Shown one piece after another: positions 36,977 to 46,564 of a stretch of DNA of 64,000 nt. Made by a program: the position numbers and the translations under genes. Position 1 is the first letter of the stretch, and each line of letters begins with the position of its first letter. The DNA lies in contig DASPLX010000086.1 of NCBI GenBank assembly GCA_035627375.1, forward strand, positions 1-64,000, given 5' to 3'. Below the pieces are notes generated by a model. That model was given only the letters and a program-made list of their open reading frames with translations. It ran no database searches and was not told where the DNA came from. Source of the stretch: DASPLX01 sp035627375. Its GTDB lineage: Bacteria; Pseudomonadota; Gammaproteobacteria; Burkholderiales; Burkholderiaceae_D.

Positions 36977-37885
36977 TCATTGCGGCCGGCTGCGCGCGGC
37001 CGCTTCGCCCTCGTCCGGCATCTTTTTTTCGCCGCGATTCTTTCCGCTCGGCACGCGGTGTTCGATCACGGCGTTGAGTTCGGCGCCGAACAGCATGACC
37101 GCCGCCGAGATGAAGAAGTACAGCAGCAGCACGACGATGGTGCCGACGCTGCCATAGGTGGCGTTGTAATCGGCGAAGTTGGCGACATAGTATTTGAAAG
37201 CCAGCGAGGCGGCGATCCAGACGATGACGGCAAGCGTGGCGCCGGGGGTGATGAAGCGGAACTCCTGCTCCACGTCGGGCGCGACATAGTAGACCACGGC
37301 CAGGGCCAGGCAGAGCAGGAATACCGCCACCGGCCAGCGCAGCCAGGTCCAGAGCGCCGCGAACAGCCGGTCCATCCCGACCATGCGCGTGATCCACTCG
37401 ATCGCCTCCGGCCCGACCGACATCAGCAAGGCGGCCGCGATCAGCATCGCGGCCACGCCGATCGTGTAGATGATCGACAACGGATACAGCTTCCAGGCCG
37501 GCCGGCCCTCGGGCACATCATAGGCGACGTTCAAGGCGTTCATCGTCGCGCGCACCGCCGCCGACGCCGACCAGAGGGCGACGATCACGCCGACCGACAA
37601 CAAGGTGTGCTGCGGCTGGCGCAATTGGGCGATCACCTGATCCACCACCTTCATCGCCGGGTCCGGCAACAGGTATTGCATCTGCTGGCGCACCCAGTCG
37701 AAGAATTCGGTGCGCTCGATGAAGCCCAGCAATGCGATCAGAAAAATTAGAAAAGGAAACAACGAGAACAGCACCTGGTAGGCGAGCGCCGACGCATAGG
37801 TGGTCATGTCGTCCTCGAAGAATTCGCGGACCGTTTCCTTGAGAATCGATCCGGGGCTCAGTCCGCGCAAACCGGGAATATTCAT
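36977..37885 (-). CDS. YihY/BrkB-family inner-membrane protein
   Basis: A 302-aa protein with about six membrane segments and the family start (LKETVREFFEDDMTTYASALAYQVLFSL). The motif TYGSVGTIVVLLLYFFISAAVMLFGAELN lies near the C-terminus. Formerly misassigned as ribonuclease BN; the present view is a transporter-like or envelope protein of unknown substrate. The C-terminal about 25 residues are polar and probably disordered. It is a single gene. A perfect 10-bp inverted repeat with a 40-base spacer lies upstream. Confidence 0.88.
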   Translation of the reverse strand: MNIPGLRGLSPGSILKETVREFFEDDMTTYASALAYQVLFSLFPFLIFLIALLGFIERTEFFDWVRQQMQYLLPDPAMKVVDQVIAQLRQPQHTLLSVGVIVALWSASAAVRATMNALNVAYDVPEGRPAWKLYPLSIIYTIGVAAMLIAAALLMSVGPEAIEWITRMVGMDRLFAALWTWLRWPVAVFLLCLALAVVYYVAPDVEQEFRFITPGATLAVIVWIAASLAFKYYVANFADYNATYGSVGTIVVLLLYFFISAAVMLFGAELNAVIEHRVPSGKNRGEKKMPDEGEAAARSRPQ

Positions 37886-37932
37886 CGTTGCCTCGCCTGC
37901 CCGCGACGCCGCACCTTACTTCCGGAAACCAA

Positions 37933-37992
37933 TGATCCATCCAGGTGGATTTGGCGTGTCATGCCATGTTGATCGGAGAACCGGATGGATCA
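37933..37992. repeat. Spaced 10-bp inverted repeat upstream of yihY
   Basis: TGATCCATCC and GGATGGATCA are perfect inverses separated by 40 bases. They lie about 50-105 bases upstream of the yihY start and could be two operator half-sites or a hairpin in the leader. Confidence 0.5.
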
Positions 37993-38093
37993 CTAATGGT
38001 CCGACGCATGAAATGAAAGCCTACTCATTCTAGGAAGGCCGAATCCGCGCCGCTTGATATCGGCCAAGTCCGGCAGACGCGGCGCGGCCCGAA

Positions 38094-39230
<1,137 letters not shown>

Positions 39231-39565
39231 GGCGTTCCTCAATGAAATGCGAAGCGGTTCCGGTTCAGATGGGGGCGGAAGCCGGTGCTTCAATGGAGCA
39301 AGATTTTCTCGTCGCCGGCTGGATTGACCGAATGCGACGGGACCGGCATGCGTTCCCCCACCCAAATCAAGACCTGGCTCCGATCGTCCTTGTAGGAAAA
39401 CCCTGAACGATGTTCCGTAGCGTCCGACCATGGATTTCATCCGCCGCTGATTTCGCCCGCGAATCCCGCTTGCAATAATCGATTCACACCTCGCTTCGCC
39501 ATCGCGACCCGGCTCCGATAGGGCATCCGGCATCGCGCATAACCAATTCTTCGACAAAGGAAGCC
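39231..39565. other. Intergenic region, nothing recognised
   Basis: Divergent promoter region between the phosphoesterase and FNR-like genes. No gene, repeat or terminator stands out. Low-level AT-rich stretches near 39475-39550 could hold the rightward promoter. Confidence 0.4.
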
Positions 39566-40411
39566 ATGTTGACTACGCCAACGTCTGAACTCCGCCCGGG
39601 CTCCACGCTTTCCGCGAGCGCGCCCGCCACGGCAGCAGCAGCGCATCGTCAAGCCAAGCTATGGTCCAATCTGAAGGAAGTATGCGACTTGCTGCGCATT
39701 CCCTCCGCCGTCACGAACGACGATTTCCATTTCCAGCATGTGCAATTCAAGGCCGGGCAGCGCATCCACACGATCGGCCAGCCGTTCGACATGCTCTATA
39801 TCGTCTATTCCGGTTTCCTCAAGACCGTGATGATCGACGAGTTCGGCAACGAGCAGGTGCTCGGCTTCCCGATGAAGGGCGACATGTTCGGCATCGACGG
39901 CATCCACGGCAAGCACTACACGACTGAAACCGTCGCCCTGACCAATTGCGATGTCATCCTGGTGCCGTTCCGCCTGTTTTCTTCGCTCGGGCGTACCTAT
40001 CCCGAGCTGGAATCGGCGATCTATGCGGTCGTCAGCCGCGAACTGCTGCGCGAGCAGGCGATGATCAGCCACCTCGGTTCGCTCTCGGCGGAAGCGCGCG
40101 TGGCCCGCTTCCTGGTCTTCCTGTCCGAGCGCTTCACCGAGATGGGTTATTCGGGCAAGCAATTCAACCTGCGCATGACGCGCCATGAGATCGGCAACTT
40201 CCTCGGCCTGACGCTGGAGACGGTCAGCCGCACGCTGTCCGCCTTCAACACGATCGGCTTGATCTCGGTCGATCAGCGCGCGATCGTCATCCACGACATG
40301 CAGACGCTGAAGACGATGCGCCGCCTCACGCCGGCCCACGTTCGGGCCAAGGCGGACGCGGCCAGGGCGGCACAGCGCCCGGCTCAGCCAGCGAGCGGCG
40401 TCGCCGGCTGA
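39566..40411 (+). CDS. Crp/Fnr-family regulator lacking the Fe-S cysteines
   Basis: A 281-aa regulator. The cyclic-nucleotide-binding-like fold covers about residues 50-170 (FKAGQRIHTIGQPFDMLYIV, GDMFGIDGI). The FNR-like helix-turn-helix lies at about 205-232 (TRHEIGNFLGLTLETVSRTLS). The recognition residues E, S and R in ETVSR are those that read the FNR half-site TTGAT. However, the N-terminus has no cysteine cluster: the only Cys are one near 40 and one near 130, so a 4Fe-4S oxygen sensor cannot form in the usual way. It may sense another signal or act constitutively. AAAGGAAG lies before the ATG. Confidence 0.88.
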   Translation: MLTTPTSELRPGSTLSASAPATAAAAHRQAKLWSNLKEVCDLLRIPSAVTNDDFHFQHVQFKAGQRIHTIGQPFDMLYIVYSGFLKTVMIDEFGNEQVLGFPMKGDMFGIDGIHGKHYTTETVALTNCDVILVPFRLFSSLGRTYPELESAIYAVVSRELLREQAMISHLGSLSAEARVARFLVFLSERFTEMGYSGKQFNLRMTRHEIGNFLGLTLETVSRTLSAFNTIGLISVDQRAIVIHDMQTLKTMRRLTPAHVRAKADAARAAQRPAQPASGVAG

Positions 40412-40625
40412 TCGGGTTCCGCGTAGCGGCGGAAGATATCGCCGTTGTTGAACGGCACGCCGCTTCGATATCGCCGGCTCCGGCTTCCTCCAGGACAAGC
40501 CGGACGCGCTTGCCGCGCCCCTGTATCATCGGCCAGCAAACGGGCCCGCGGTGCGGCGATCTTCCTATGGCGATCGATTTTCCTGCACAATGGCGCTACT
40601 AATAGCGTTGCGATTGGAGAACGCA

Positions 40626-41114
40626 ATGAAACGAACCGCCATCATGACACTGGCCGCCGCCGCATTGGCCTGCCTGCCGCTCGTCGGCGGCGCCGGGAAT
40701 AAGCCGGTGAATGCCTTTACCGAATCCGCCGCCGTCGCGTCGCACGCCGGCCAGGTGCGCGTGACGATCACCTTCGACAACCGGGGCGCCCACCCGGTAT
40801 ACGTTCCCAACGACCTGGCGACGGAAGAGGAATTGACCAATGCCTTCTTCGAGATCACGACGATCGACGGCGAGAAGATTCCCTACATCGGCATCATGGC
40901 CAAGCGCGCGCCGCCGAGCGCCGAGGATTACCGCAAGATCGGGCCGCGTTCGAAGCATGTGAACACGATCGACATCACGCCCAGCTTCGATTTCAAACCG
41001 GGCAGCCATCATTATGTGCTGTCTTACGAGGCTCGCTATCTGACCGATCTCAAGAACCTGGACAAGCCGTCCTCCGCCGGCATGGTGCGCGTGGAATTCA
41101 CGCATGCCAAGTGA
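40626..41114 (+). CDS. Secreted stand-alone N-terminal domain of the M35 proteases
   Basis: A 162-aa exported protein (signal peptide about residues 1-22, ending LVGGAG). Its mature part aligns by eye with the N-terminal beta-sandwich of the two neighbouring M35 metallopeptidases. Shared features are VRVTITFDN versus VVVNVTFTN, FEI/FEV followed by DG-K, I-Y-G, KR-P, DY, PG, LS-E and a final YEARYLTDL. There is no peptidase domain. In M35-type enzymes this region behaves as a prodomain, so the free copy might inhibit, chaperone or protect against the proteases. GGAGA lies upstream. It converges with the first M35 gene. Confidence 0.7.
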   Translation: MKRTAIMTLAAAALACLPLVGGAGNKPVNAFTESAAVASHAGQVRVTITFDNRGAHPVYVPNDLATEEELTNAFFEITTIDGEKIPYIGIMAKRAPPSAEDYRKIGPRSKHVNTIDITPSFDFKPGSHHYVLSYEARYLTDLKNLDKPSSAGMVRVEFTHAK

Positions 41115-41158
41115 AGCGCGCGGCGCCGCGCGAACGGCGCCGCAAGACTTGCGGTCTC

Positions 41159-42241
41159 TTATTGCAGCGGCGGCGTGTTCTCCGCGAAATATTCATGCGA
41201 ATCGGCATTCTCGACCGCCTTGTCCGGCTCGCTGATCGCCAATTGCTTCGCTCCTGCCTGGCCATAGACCCAGTCGTCGGTGCCGGCCACGGCATTGAAA
41301 TGGCTCATTTCATGCACCAGCGTGCCGCCCTTGGAATCGGTGCCCGTCATCGGCGCCGACCAGAACGCCCGGCAGACATAGATCTTGTACGGCTGGTTCG
41401 GATAGACATAGGCGTAATAGCGCTTCTTGCAGCCGCAGTCGACCGTGATCGGCTTGGTCAGGAAGGCATCCTTGATGGCGGCGAAGTTGGCCTTGACCTT
41501 GTTGTAGCGCGCCGAGGTGACCGTGCCGAACCAGGTCGTATAGCGCGGGCCGGTCTTGCCGGCGGCCAGGTAAGCGTCGCCGTCGCTCGCCATCGCGGTC
41601 GCCGCGCTGACCGCGTCGGTGACCGTCGCCGCCTGCGAACTCGTGCATTTGCTGAAGCTCAGGCTGGCGGCGGCCGCCGTCGGCGCCGCCATCGCCTCCG
41701 CCGCCGCCCCGCGCGGCAGGCGGCCGTCGATCCACATGGCCGCCGTCTCCGACTGCAACTCGCCGGCCGGCCTTTCCGCGCGCGCCGCGCCATGCGCCCC
41801 GAAACGGGTGCCGAACAAGTCGAGCGACTTGGTGTGATAACGCACGGTATAGTTGCCGGTCGCGCTCATGTCGTAGAATGCCGACAATTCGACTTTGCGG
41901 CTGTAGGACTTGCCGGGCTGGAGCACATAGTAGTCGCCGGCTTCCGGCGCCGGCCGCTTGACCACCGGACCGAGATATCCGACCTTGACGCCGTCGCGCC
42001 GCACCTCGAACAGCGGCTCTTCCATCTCTCCTTCGAACGGCGTTTGCCACTTCAGGAGGTATTGCGGCGCGGCGGACACGTTGGTGAAGGTCACGTTGAC
42101 GACGACGTCGTCATGCGCTTGCAGCACGCGCTTTTCCGGCGCGATGGTGACGGCGATATCGCCCGATGCGGCGTGGGCGCCGACGCAAACCGCGGCGGCG
42201 GCGATTGACATGCTCATTCCGAACCATGTTTTCCAGGTCAT
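41159..42241 (-). CDS. Secreted M35 aspzincin metallopeptidase (peptidyl-Lys type), copy 1
   Basis: A 360-aa exported zinc protease. It has a signal peptide (about residues 1-26, ending AHAA), an N-terminal beta-sandwich (about 27-140), a linker and a C-terminal aspzincin domain. The zinc motif is H310-EMSH followed by AGTDDWVYG, which supplies the aspartate ligand. Several conserved Cys (SKCTSSQ, VDCGCKK, IYVCRAF) probably form disulphides. The family includes peptidyl-Lys metalloendopeptidases and deuterolysin-like toxins. Start: by analogy with copy 2, the ATG six bases after GGAG. A leader with two competing hairpins precedes it. It is divergent from rtcB. Confidence 0.88.
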   Translation of the reverse strand: MTWKTWFGMSMSIAAAAVCVGAHAASGDIAVTIAPEKRVLQAHDDVVVNVTFTNVSAAPQYLLKWQTPFEGEMEEPLFEVRRDGVKVGYLGPVVKRPAPEAGDYYVLQPGKSYSRKVELSAFYDMSATGNYTVRYHTKSLDLFGTRFGAHGAARAERPAGELQSETAAMWIDGRLPRGAAAEAMAAPTAAAASLSFSKCTSSQAATVTDAVSAATAMASDGDAYLAAGKTGPRYTTWFGTVTSARYNKVKANFAAIKDAFLTKPITVDCGCKKRYYAYVYPNQPYKIYVCRAFWSAPMTGTDSKGGTLVHEMSHFNAVAGTDDWVYGQAGAKQLAISEPDKAVENADSHEYFAENTPPLQ

Positions 42242-42328
42242 TCTCATCTCCAGAAGCGTTGTCGGATTCCGCACGGAAACGCGGTATGCGCCTGAAGCGG
42301 GGCAGCCTGCCTTTCCACGCGGGCTCGC

Positions 42329-42354
42329 GGATCTTCTCGTGGAAGATCCACGAG
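42329..42354 (-). promoter_or_regulatory. Competing hairpins in the leader of M35 copy 1
   Basis: On the minus strand CTCGTGG-atctt-CCACGAG overlaps GGATCTTC-cacga-GAAGATCC. The two stems share bases and cannot form together. The position, about 90-115 bases upstream of the protease start, would suit an attenuator or translational switch. This is a sequence observation only. Confidence 0.45.
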
Positions 42355-42483
42355 CGGATGGTGGCATGGCGTCTTTCCTTGCATCATGAGAAAAATTAAC
42401 AATCCGGCGCCGCGTTTGGCTCGCCAATCGGGTCTATACCCGAGGAGAGCAAAACGAGAATCCGCCGCTTGAAGAGATCGACG

Positions 42484-43719
42484 ATGAAACCCGACGACCA
42501 TGATGTCATGCCCGTCGCCGGCGGCCGCCCGGTCAAGATGTGGACCCGCGGCGTGCCGGTCGAGGACGAAGCCCGCCAACAGCTGGCGAACACGGCGAGA
42601 ATGCCGTTCATCTACCGCCATATCGCCGTCATGCCCGATGTGCATGTCGGCAAGGGTTCGACCATCGGCAGCGTGATACCGACGCTCGGCGCCGTCATTC
42701 CGGCGGCGGTCGGCGTCGATATCGGCTGCGGCATGATGGCGGCCAAGACCACGCTGACGGCGAACGATCTGCCCGACAATCTCGGCCCCTTGCGCGGCGC
42801 GATCGAGCAGGCGATTCCGCACGGCATGTCGCCGAAGACGCGCAGCCACAAGGGCCGCGACCAGGGTTCCTGGAACACGCCGCCGCGCAGCGTGGACGTC
42901 GCCTGGGCGCGGCTGGAAGACGAATTCGACGAGATCTGCCGCAAGACGCCGGCACTGCGCCGCACCAACAACTACAAGCACCTGGGCACGCTCGGCAGCG
43001 GCAATCACTTCGTCGAAGTCTGCCTCGACGAGGCCGGCTTCGTCTGGCTGATGCTGCATTCCGGCTCGCGCGGCGTCGGCAACGCGATCGGCAGCCATTT
43101 CATCGAACTCGCCAAGGAAGACATGCGGGTGCATGCGGTCAACCTGCCGGACATGGATCTCGCCTACCTCAAGGAAGGCACCCGGCATTACGACGATTAC
43201 GTCGAGGCGGTCGGCTGGGCGCAGAAATTCGCGCGCCTGAACCGCGAAGTCATGATGCGCAACCTGGTCGCGGCGCTGCGCACCGTCATCAAGAAGCCGT
43301 TCGAGACGCACGTGGAGGCCGTCAACTGCCATCACAACTATGTGCAGAAGGAGCATCACTTCGGCCGCGAGGTGCTGGTCACGCGCAAGGGCGCGGTGTC
43401 GGCGCGCGCGGGCGAGCTCGGCATCATCCCCGGTTCGATGGGCGCGAAAAGCTTCATCGTGCGCGGCAAGGGCAACCCGGAGAGCTTCCACAGCTGCAGC
43501 CACGGCGCCGGCCGCACCATGAGCCGCAGCGAGGCCAAGCGCCGCTTCACCGTCGAGGATCAGCGCCGCGCCACGGCCGGCGTGGAATGCCGCAAGGATG
43601 CTCACGTCATCGACGAGATCCCGATGGCCTACAAGGATATCGACGCCGTGATGGAGGCGCAGAACGAGCTGGTGGAGGTGGTGCACACCTTGAAGCAGGT
43701 GGTCTGCGTGAAAGGGTGA
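42484..43719 (+). CDS. rtcB: RNA-splicing ligase RtcB
   Basis: A 411-aa GTP-dependent RNA ligase joining 2',3'-cyclic phosphate or 3'-phosphate ends to 5'-OH ends. Family motifs: MPDVHVGKGSTIGSVIP, the metal-binding VDIGCGM, NHFVEV, MLHSGSRGVGN, VNCHHNY and the guanylated histidine in CSHGAGRTMSR. Length matches RtcB (about 408 aa). No rtcA, prfH or rtcR gene is adjacent, so the usual operon is absent. A TTG start 15 bases upstream is possible; the ATG chosen has a weak GAAGAG site. Confidence 0.95.
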   Translation: MKPDDHDVMPVAGGRPVKMWTRGVPVEDEARQQLANTARMPFIYRHIAVMPDVHVGKGSTIGSVIPTLGAVIPAAVGVDIGCGMMAAKTTLTANDLPDNLGPLRGAIEQAIPHGMSPKTRSHKGRDQGSWNTPPRSVDVAWARLEDEFDEICRKTPALRRTNNYKHLGTLGSGNHFVEVCLDEAGFVWLMLHSGSRGVGNAIGSHFIELAKEDMRVHAVNLPDMDLAYLKEGTRHYDDYVEAVGWAQKFARLNREVMMRNLVAALRTVIKKPFETHVEAVNCHHNYVQKEHHFGREVLVTRKGAVSARAGELGIIPGSMGAKSFIVRGKGNPESFHSCSHGAGRTMSRSEAKRRFTVEDQRRATAGVECRKDAHVIDEIPMAYKDIDAVMEAQNELVEVVHTLKQVVCVKG

Positions 43720-43733
43720 CGCGGCGGCGCCCG

Positions 43734-44117
43734 CTACCGGGAGGCGAGCCGATGAGCCCACCACAGCCCGCCGCCCGCCAGCAGGCATCCGATCGCCAGC
43801 AGGTCCGCCTGCACCACGCGGTTGAGCGCCGCGTTATAGCCGCCGACCGCGAATGCGATCCAGACAAACGAGCCGGCGCTGGCCAATCCCATGAGGATGG
43901 CGATCGCTTGCAGCCGCCGCGCAAAGGCCGCATGCAACAGGAAGCCGCCGAGGATGCCGAACATGGCCGCCCGATGCCGCATCAGGACTTGAAGATTGGG
44001 ATCGTCGAACGGAACGCCGTAGAGCGCGGAAAGCGCATGCGGACCGGCCGCGCCGGCCAGCGGCAGGAGATGAATGATCGCCGCGACGACCAGCGAAATG
44101 GAGATGAGTAATTGCAT
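43734..44117 (-). CDS. Small four-helix membrane protein, unknown
   Basis: A 127-aa protein with four predicted membrane segments: QLLISISLVVAAIIHLLPL, AMFGILGGFLLHAAFA, AIAILMGLASAGSFVWIAFA and ADLLAIGCLLAGGGLWW. The loop ALYGVPFDDPNLQVLMRHRA is well structured and looks conserved in a family I cannot name. GGAG precedes the ATG. It converges with rtcB. Confidence 0.7.
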   Translation of the reverse strand: MQLLISISLVVAAIIHLLPLAGAAGPHALSALYGVPFDDPNLQVLMRHRAAMFGILGGFLLHAAFARRLQAIAILMGLASAGSFVWIAFAVGGYNAALNRVVQADLLAIGCLLAGGGLWWAHRLASR

Positions 44118-44300
44118 TCTTGGGCTCCGCGATATCGGCAATGAAGGAACATGCGCAAGCGCATCTTCGGGTCGACATTATCGATTCGGGGAAGCCGCCG
44201 CAATTACCCGTGAAGTAATCGATCGCGGAAACGCGCCGGAGATTTCCGGGAGCGGGATGGCTTGCGGCGCCTCTCGGATAGCGCCGCAAGCGGTACTGCA

Positions 44301-45392
44301 TCAGTTCAATGCCGGGGTGTTCTCGGCAAAGTATTCATGCGAGTCGGCATTTTCGACGGCCCTGTTCGGATCGCTGATCGCCAGGCTCTTCGCGCCGGAC
44401 TGGCCGTAGACGTGATCGTCGGTGCCGGCCACGACGTTGAAGTGGCTCATCTCATGCACCAGCGTGCCGCCCTTGGAGTCGGTGCCGGTCATCGGGGCGC
44501 TCCAGAACGCCTTGCAGACATAGATCTTGTACGGTTGCGTCGGATAGACGTAAGCGTAGTAGGTCTTGTTGCAGCCGCAGTCGACGGTGACCGGCTTGTT
44601 CAGGAAGGCGTCCTTGATGGCGACGAAATGCGACTTGACCGTGCTGTAGCGCGACGAGGTGTAGGTGCCGAACCAGGTCGTGTAGCGCGAACCGGTCTTG
44701 TTCGCCTGCAGGTAGGCGTCGCTGTCGGTCGCCATGTTGGTCGCGGCGCTCATCGCGTTGACGATCGTGTTCTGCTGCGAGCTGGTGCAACGGCTGAAGC
44801 TCAGGCCGCCGGCGGTGGGGAGCGGATCGGTCGCCTTGGCGGTCGTGACCGTGCCTTGCGGCAGACGGCCGTCGATCCAGATCGACACCGCTTCGGACTT
44901 CAGCACTCCCTGCTGCGATTCGGCCTTGGCGACGCCGTTGCCGTCGAAGCTGCTGGAGAACAGGTTGTACGATTTGGTGTTGTAGCTGATCGAGTAGTTG
45001 CCGGTCACGCTCATGTCGTAGAACGCGGACAGCTCGAGCTTGAACTTGTGCGACTTGCCCGGCTGCAGGACGTAGTAGTCGTTGGCCTTCGGCGCCGGAC
45101 GCTTGTAATGAGCGCCGAGGTAGTCGACCCTGGCGCCGTCGCGATACACCTCGAACAGCGCTTCTTCCATCTCTTCGCCGCCGAGCGGTGCGTGATGCTT
45201 CAATACGTATTGCGGGGTGGACGAGGTATTGGTCACCGTGACATGGACGACGACATCATCATCGGCCTTCAACACACGCTTATCCGGCGTGATGCTGACG
45301 GTTACTCCTTTCGAAGCCGCATGGGCGGAAACGCATGCCGCTGCAGCCACGACTGAAACGCAAACACCCAACAACTTATTATTAAAAGTCAT
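44301..45392 (-). CDS. Secreted M35 aspzincin metallopeptidase (peptidyl-Lys type), copy 2
   Basis: A 363-aa paralogue of copy 1 with the same layout: signal peptide (about 1-27, ending AHAAS), beta-sandwich, Pro/Thr linker, aspzincin domain with H313-EMSH and AGTDDHVYG, and the same Cys pattern. The C-termini are almost identical (VENADSHEYFAENTPALN). The linker and N-domain have diverged more than the catalytic part. GGAG lies ten bases before the ATG. It is likely a duplication within this region, since rtcB and a small membrane gene are the only genes between the copies. Confidence 0.88.
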   Translation of the reverse strand: MTFNNKLLGVCVSVVAAAACVSAHAASKGVTVSITPDKRVLKADDDVVVHVTVTNTSSTPQYVLKHHAPLGGEEMEEALFEVYRDGARVDYLGAHYKRPAPKANDYYVLQPGKSHKFKLELSAFYDMSVTGNYSISYNTKSYNLFSSSFDGNGVAKAESQQGVLKSEAVSIWIDGRLPQGTVTTAKATDPLPTAGGLSFSRCTSSQQNTIVNAMSAATNMATDSDAYLQANKTGSRYTTWFGTYTSSRYSTVKSHFVAIKDAFLNKPVTVDCGCNKTYYAYVYPTQPYKIYVCKAFWSAPMTGTDSKGGTLVHEMSHFNVVAGTDDHVYGQSGAKSLAISDPNRAVENADSHEYFAENTPALN

Positions 45393-45453
45393 TCTTGTCT
45401 CCAAAGTGTTATGAATCCCGCATGAGAGGCCCGGCGCACCGGATGCACGGCAG

Positions 45454-45484
45454 AGACACTGCCCCAACACACGAACCAGTGTCT
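45454..45484 (-). repeat. Leader hairpin of M35 copy 2
   Basis: AGACACTG and CAGTGTCT form a perfect 8-bp stem with a 15-base loop, about 60-90 bases upstream of the protease start. Confidence 0.45.
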
Positions 45485-45561
45485 TCTGCGAGTCACGTTG
45501 GTCCGCTTTGCCCTTCATGCAGCATGGCGAATTCCCGTGGTGCGGGAAGCCGCCGCCTGTC

Positions 45562-45584
45562 GAATTTCCGGATAACGGAAATTC
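45562..45584. repeat. Perfect 9-bp inverted repeat in the divergent intergenic region
   Basis: GAATTTCCG-gataa-CGGAAATTC, extended by CCGCC/GGCGG outside. It lies between the divergent M35 copy 2 and outer-membrane protein genes, and could be an operator or hairpin. A separate 14-base palindrome, TGCCCGATCGGGCA, is at 45640-45653. The remaining bases of this 428-base gap show nothing else. Confidence 0.5.
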
Positions 45585-45820
45585 AACGGCGGATATTGGC
45601 ATGACGGCTCCGCGAAATCAATGGGAAAAATGACAGGTCTGCCCGATCGGGCAAAAACGTAAGGCGGCGGTTTCGAGCTCCGATCGACTTCCTGTCGCTC
45701 GTATCTTGCACCGCAACCCAAATGCAACAAGGCTCGCCGGGGCCGTCGCCCGCCCGCGAAAATCAGAGAGATAATCCAGGGATCGCAGCGCCGCTTGCGG
45801 AGATTCCGAGGGAGATCGCC

Positions 45821-46549
45821 ATGAAAAAACTCATTGCGCCGGCCGTATTGGCATTGCTCGCTCACGGATCGGCCGCGGCGGCGCCAGGCTACTATCTCGT
45901 CACCGTCTATGATGAAGAAGGCGAGAAAATTGCAGAAACCGGTTTGTGGAATGTCAATCCATCGGCGGCATCCTCCGTCGCCTCGCCCTATTTCGCGTTC
46001 GGCTACGGCGTCACCAAGCGCTGGCATACCGAGGTCTATGCCCACTTCGTCCGCACCGAAAGAAGCGGCACGCGCTTCAACAGCCTGGCCTGGCAAAACG
46101 ATTATCTGCTGACGCGGGGCCAGTATCCGGTCGATCTGGCGGTGCATACCAGCCTCCGGCGCTTCGACGACACCAGCCTCGGCTATGCCTTCGAATTCGG
46201 CCCGGCGCTGCAGACGGAATTCGGCCGGACGCAAGTCAATGCCAATCTCTTCTTCGAACGCAGCTACCGCGACCGGCAAGCCGATCGCATGCAGATGAAA
46301 TACCAGTGGCAGGTCAAGCGCCATTGGCGGCCAAAGCTCTCGTTCGGCCTGCAAGGCTTCGGCGAACTCGGCGACTGGAACGACTGGGCGCCGCGGCGCG
46401 AACAATCGCACCGCATCGGCCCTGCGATCTCCGGTTCGCTGCCGGTGAGCGAGACGCATGCATTGAAATACGAAGCCGCCTGGTTCACGGGCAAGGTGTT
46501 CGCCAACCGCGCCAAAGTGTTCGTGTTGCGGCTCAAGTACGCGTTCTAG
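45821..46549 (+). CDS. Outer-membrane beta-barrel protein
   Basis: A 242-aa protein with a signal peptide (about 1-21, ending AAAAP) and alternating amphipathic strands throughout (WHTEVYAHFVRTE, YPVDLAVHTSLRRF, LSFGLQGFGELG). It ends in FVLRLKYAF, where the terminal Phe is the usual barrel-assembly signal. Strand number suggests a medium barrel of about 10-12 strands. The specific role is unknown. GGGAG precedes the ATG. It is divergent from M35 copy 2. Confidence 0.75.
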   Translation: MKKLIAPAVLALLAHGSAAAAPGYYLVTVYDEEGEKIAETGLWNVNPSAASSVASPYFAFGYGVTKRWHTEVYAHFVRTERSGTRFNSLAWQNDYLLTRGQYPVDLAVHTSLRRFDDTSLGYAFEFGPALQTEFGRTQVNANLFFERSYRDRQADRMQMKYQWQVKRHWRPKLSFGLQGFGELGDWNDWAPRREQSHRIGPAISGSLPVSETHALKYEAAWFTGKVFANRAKVFVLRLKYAF

Positions 46550-46564
46550 AGGCGCACCGACGGA

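Noticed and set aside
39566..40411. Oxygen-sensing FNR
   Set aside because: The N-terminal cysteine cluster needed for the 4Fe-4S centre is missing.
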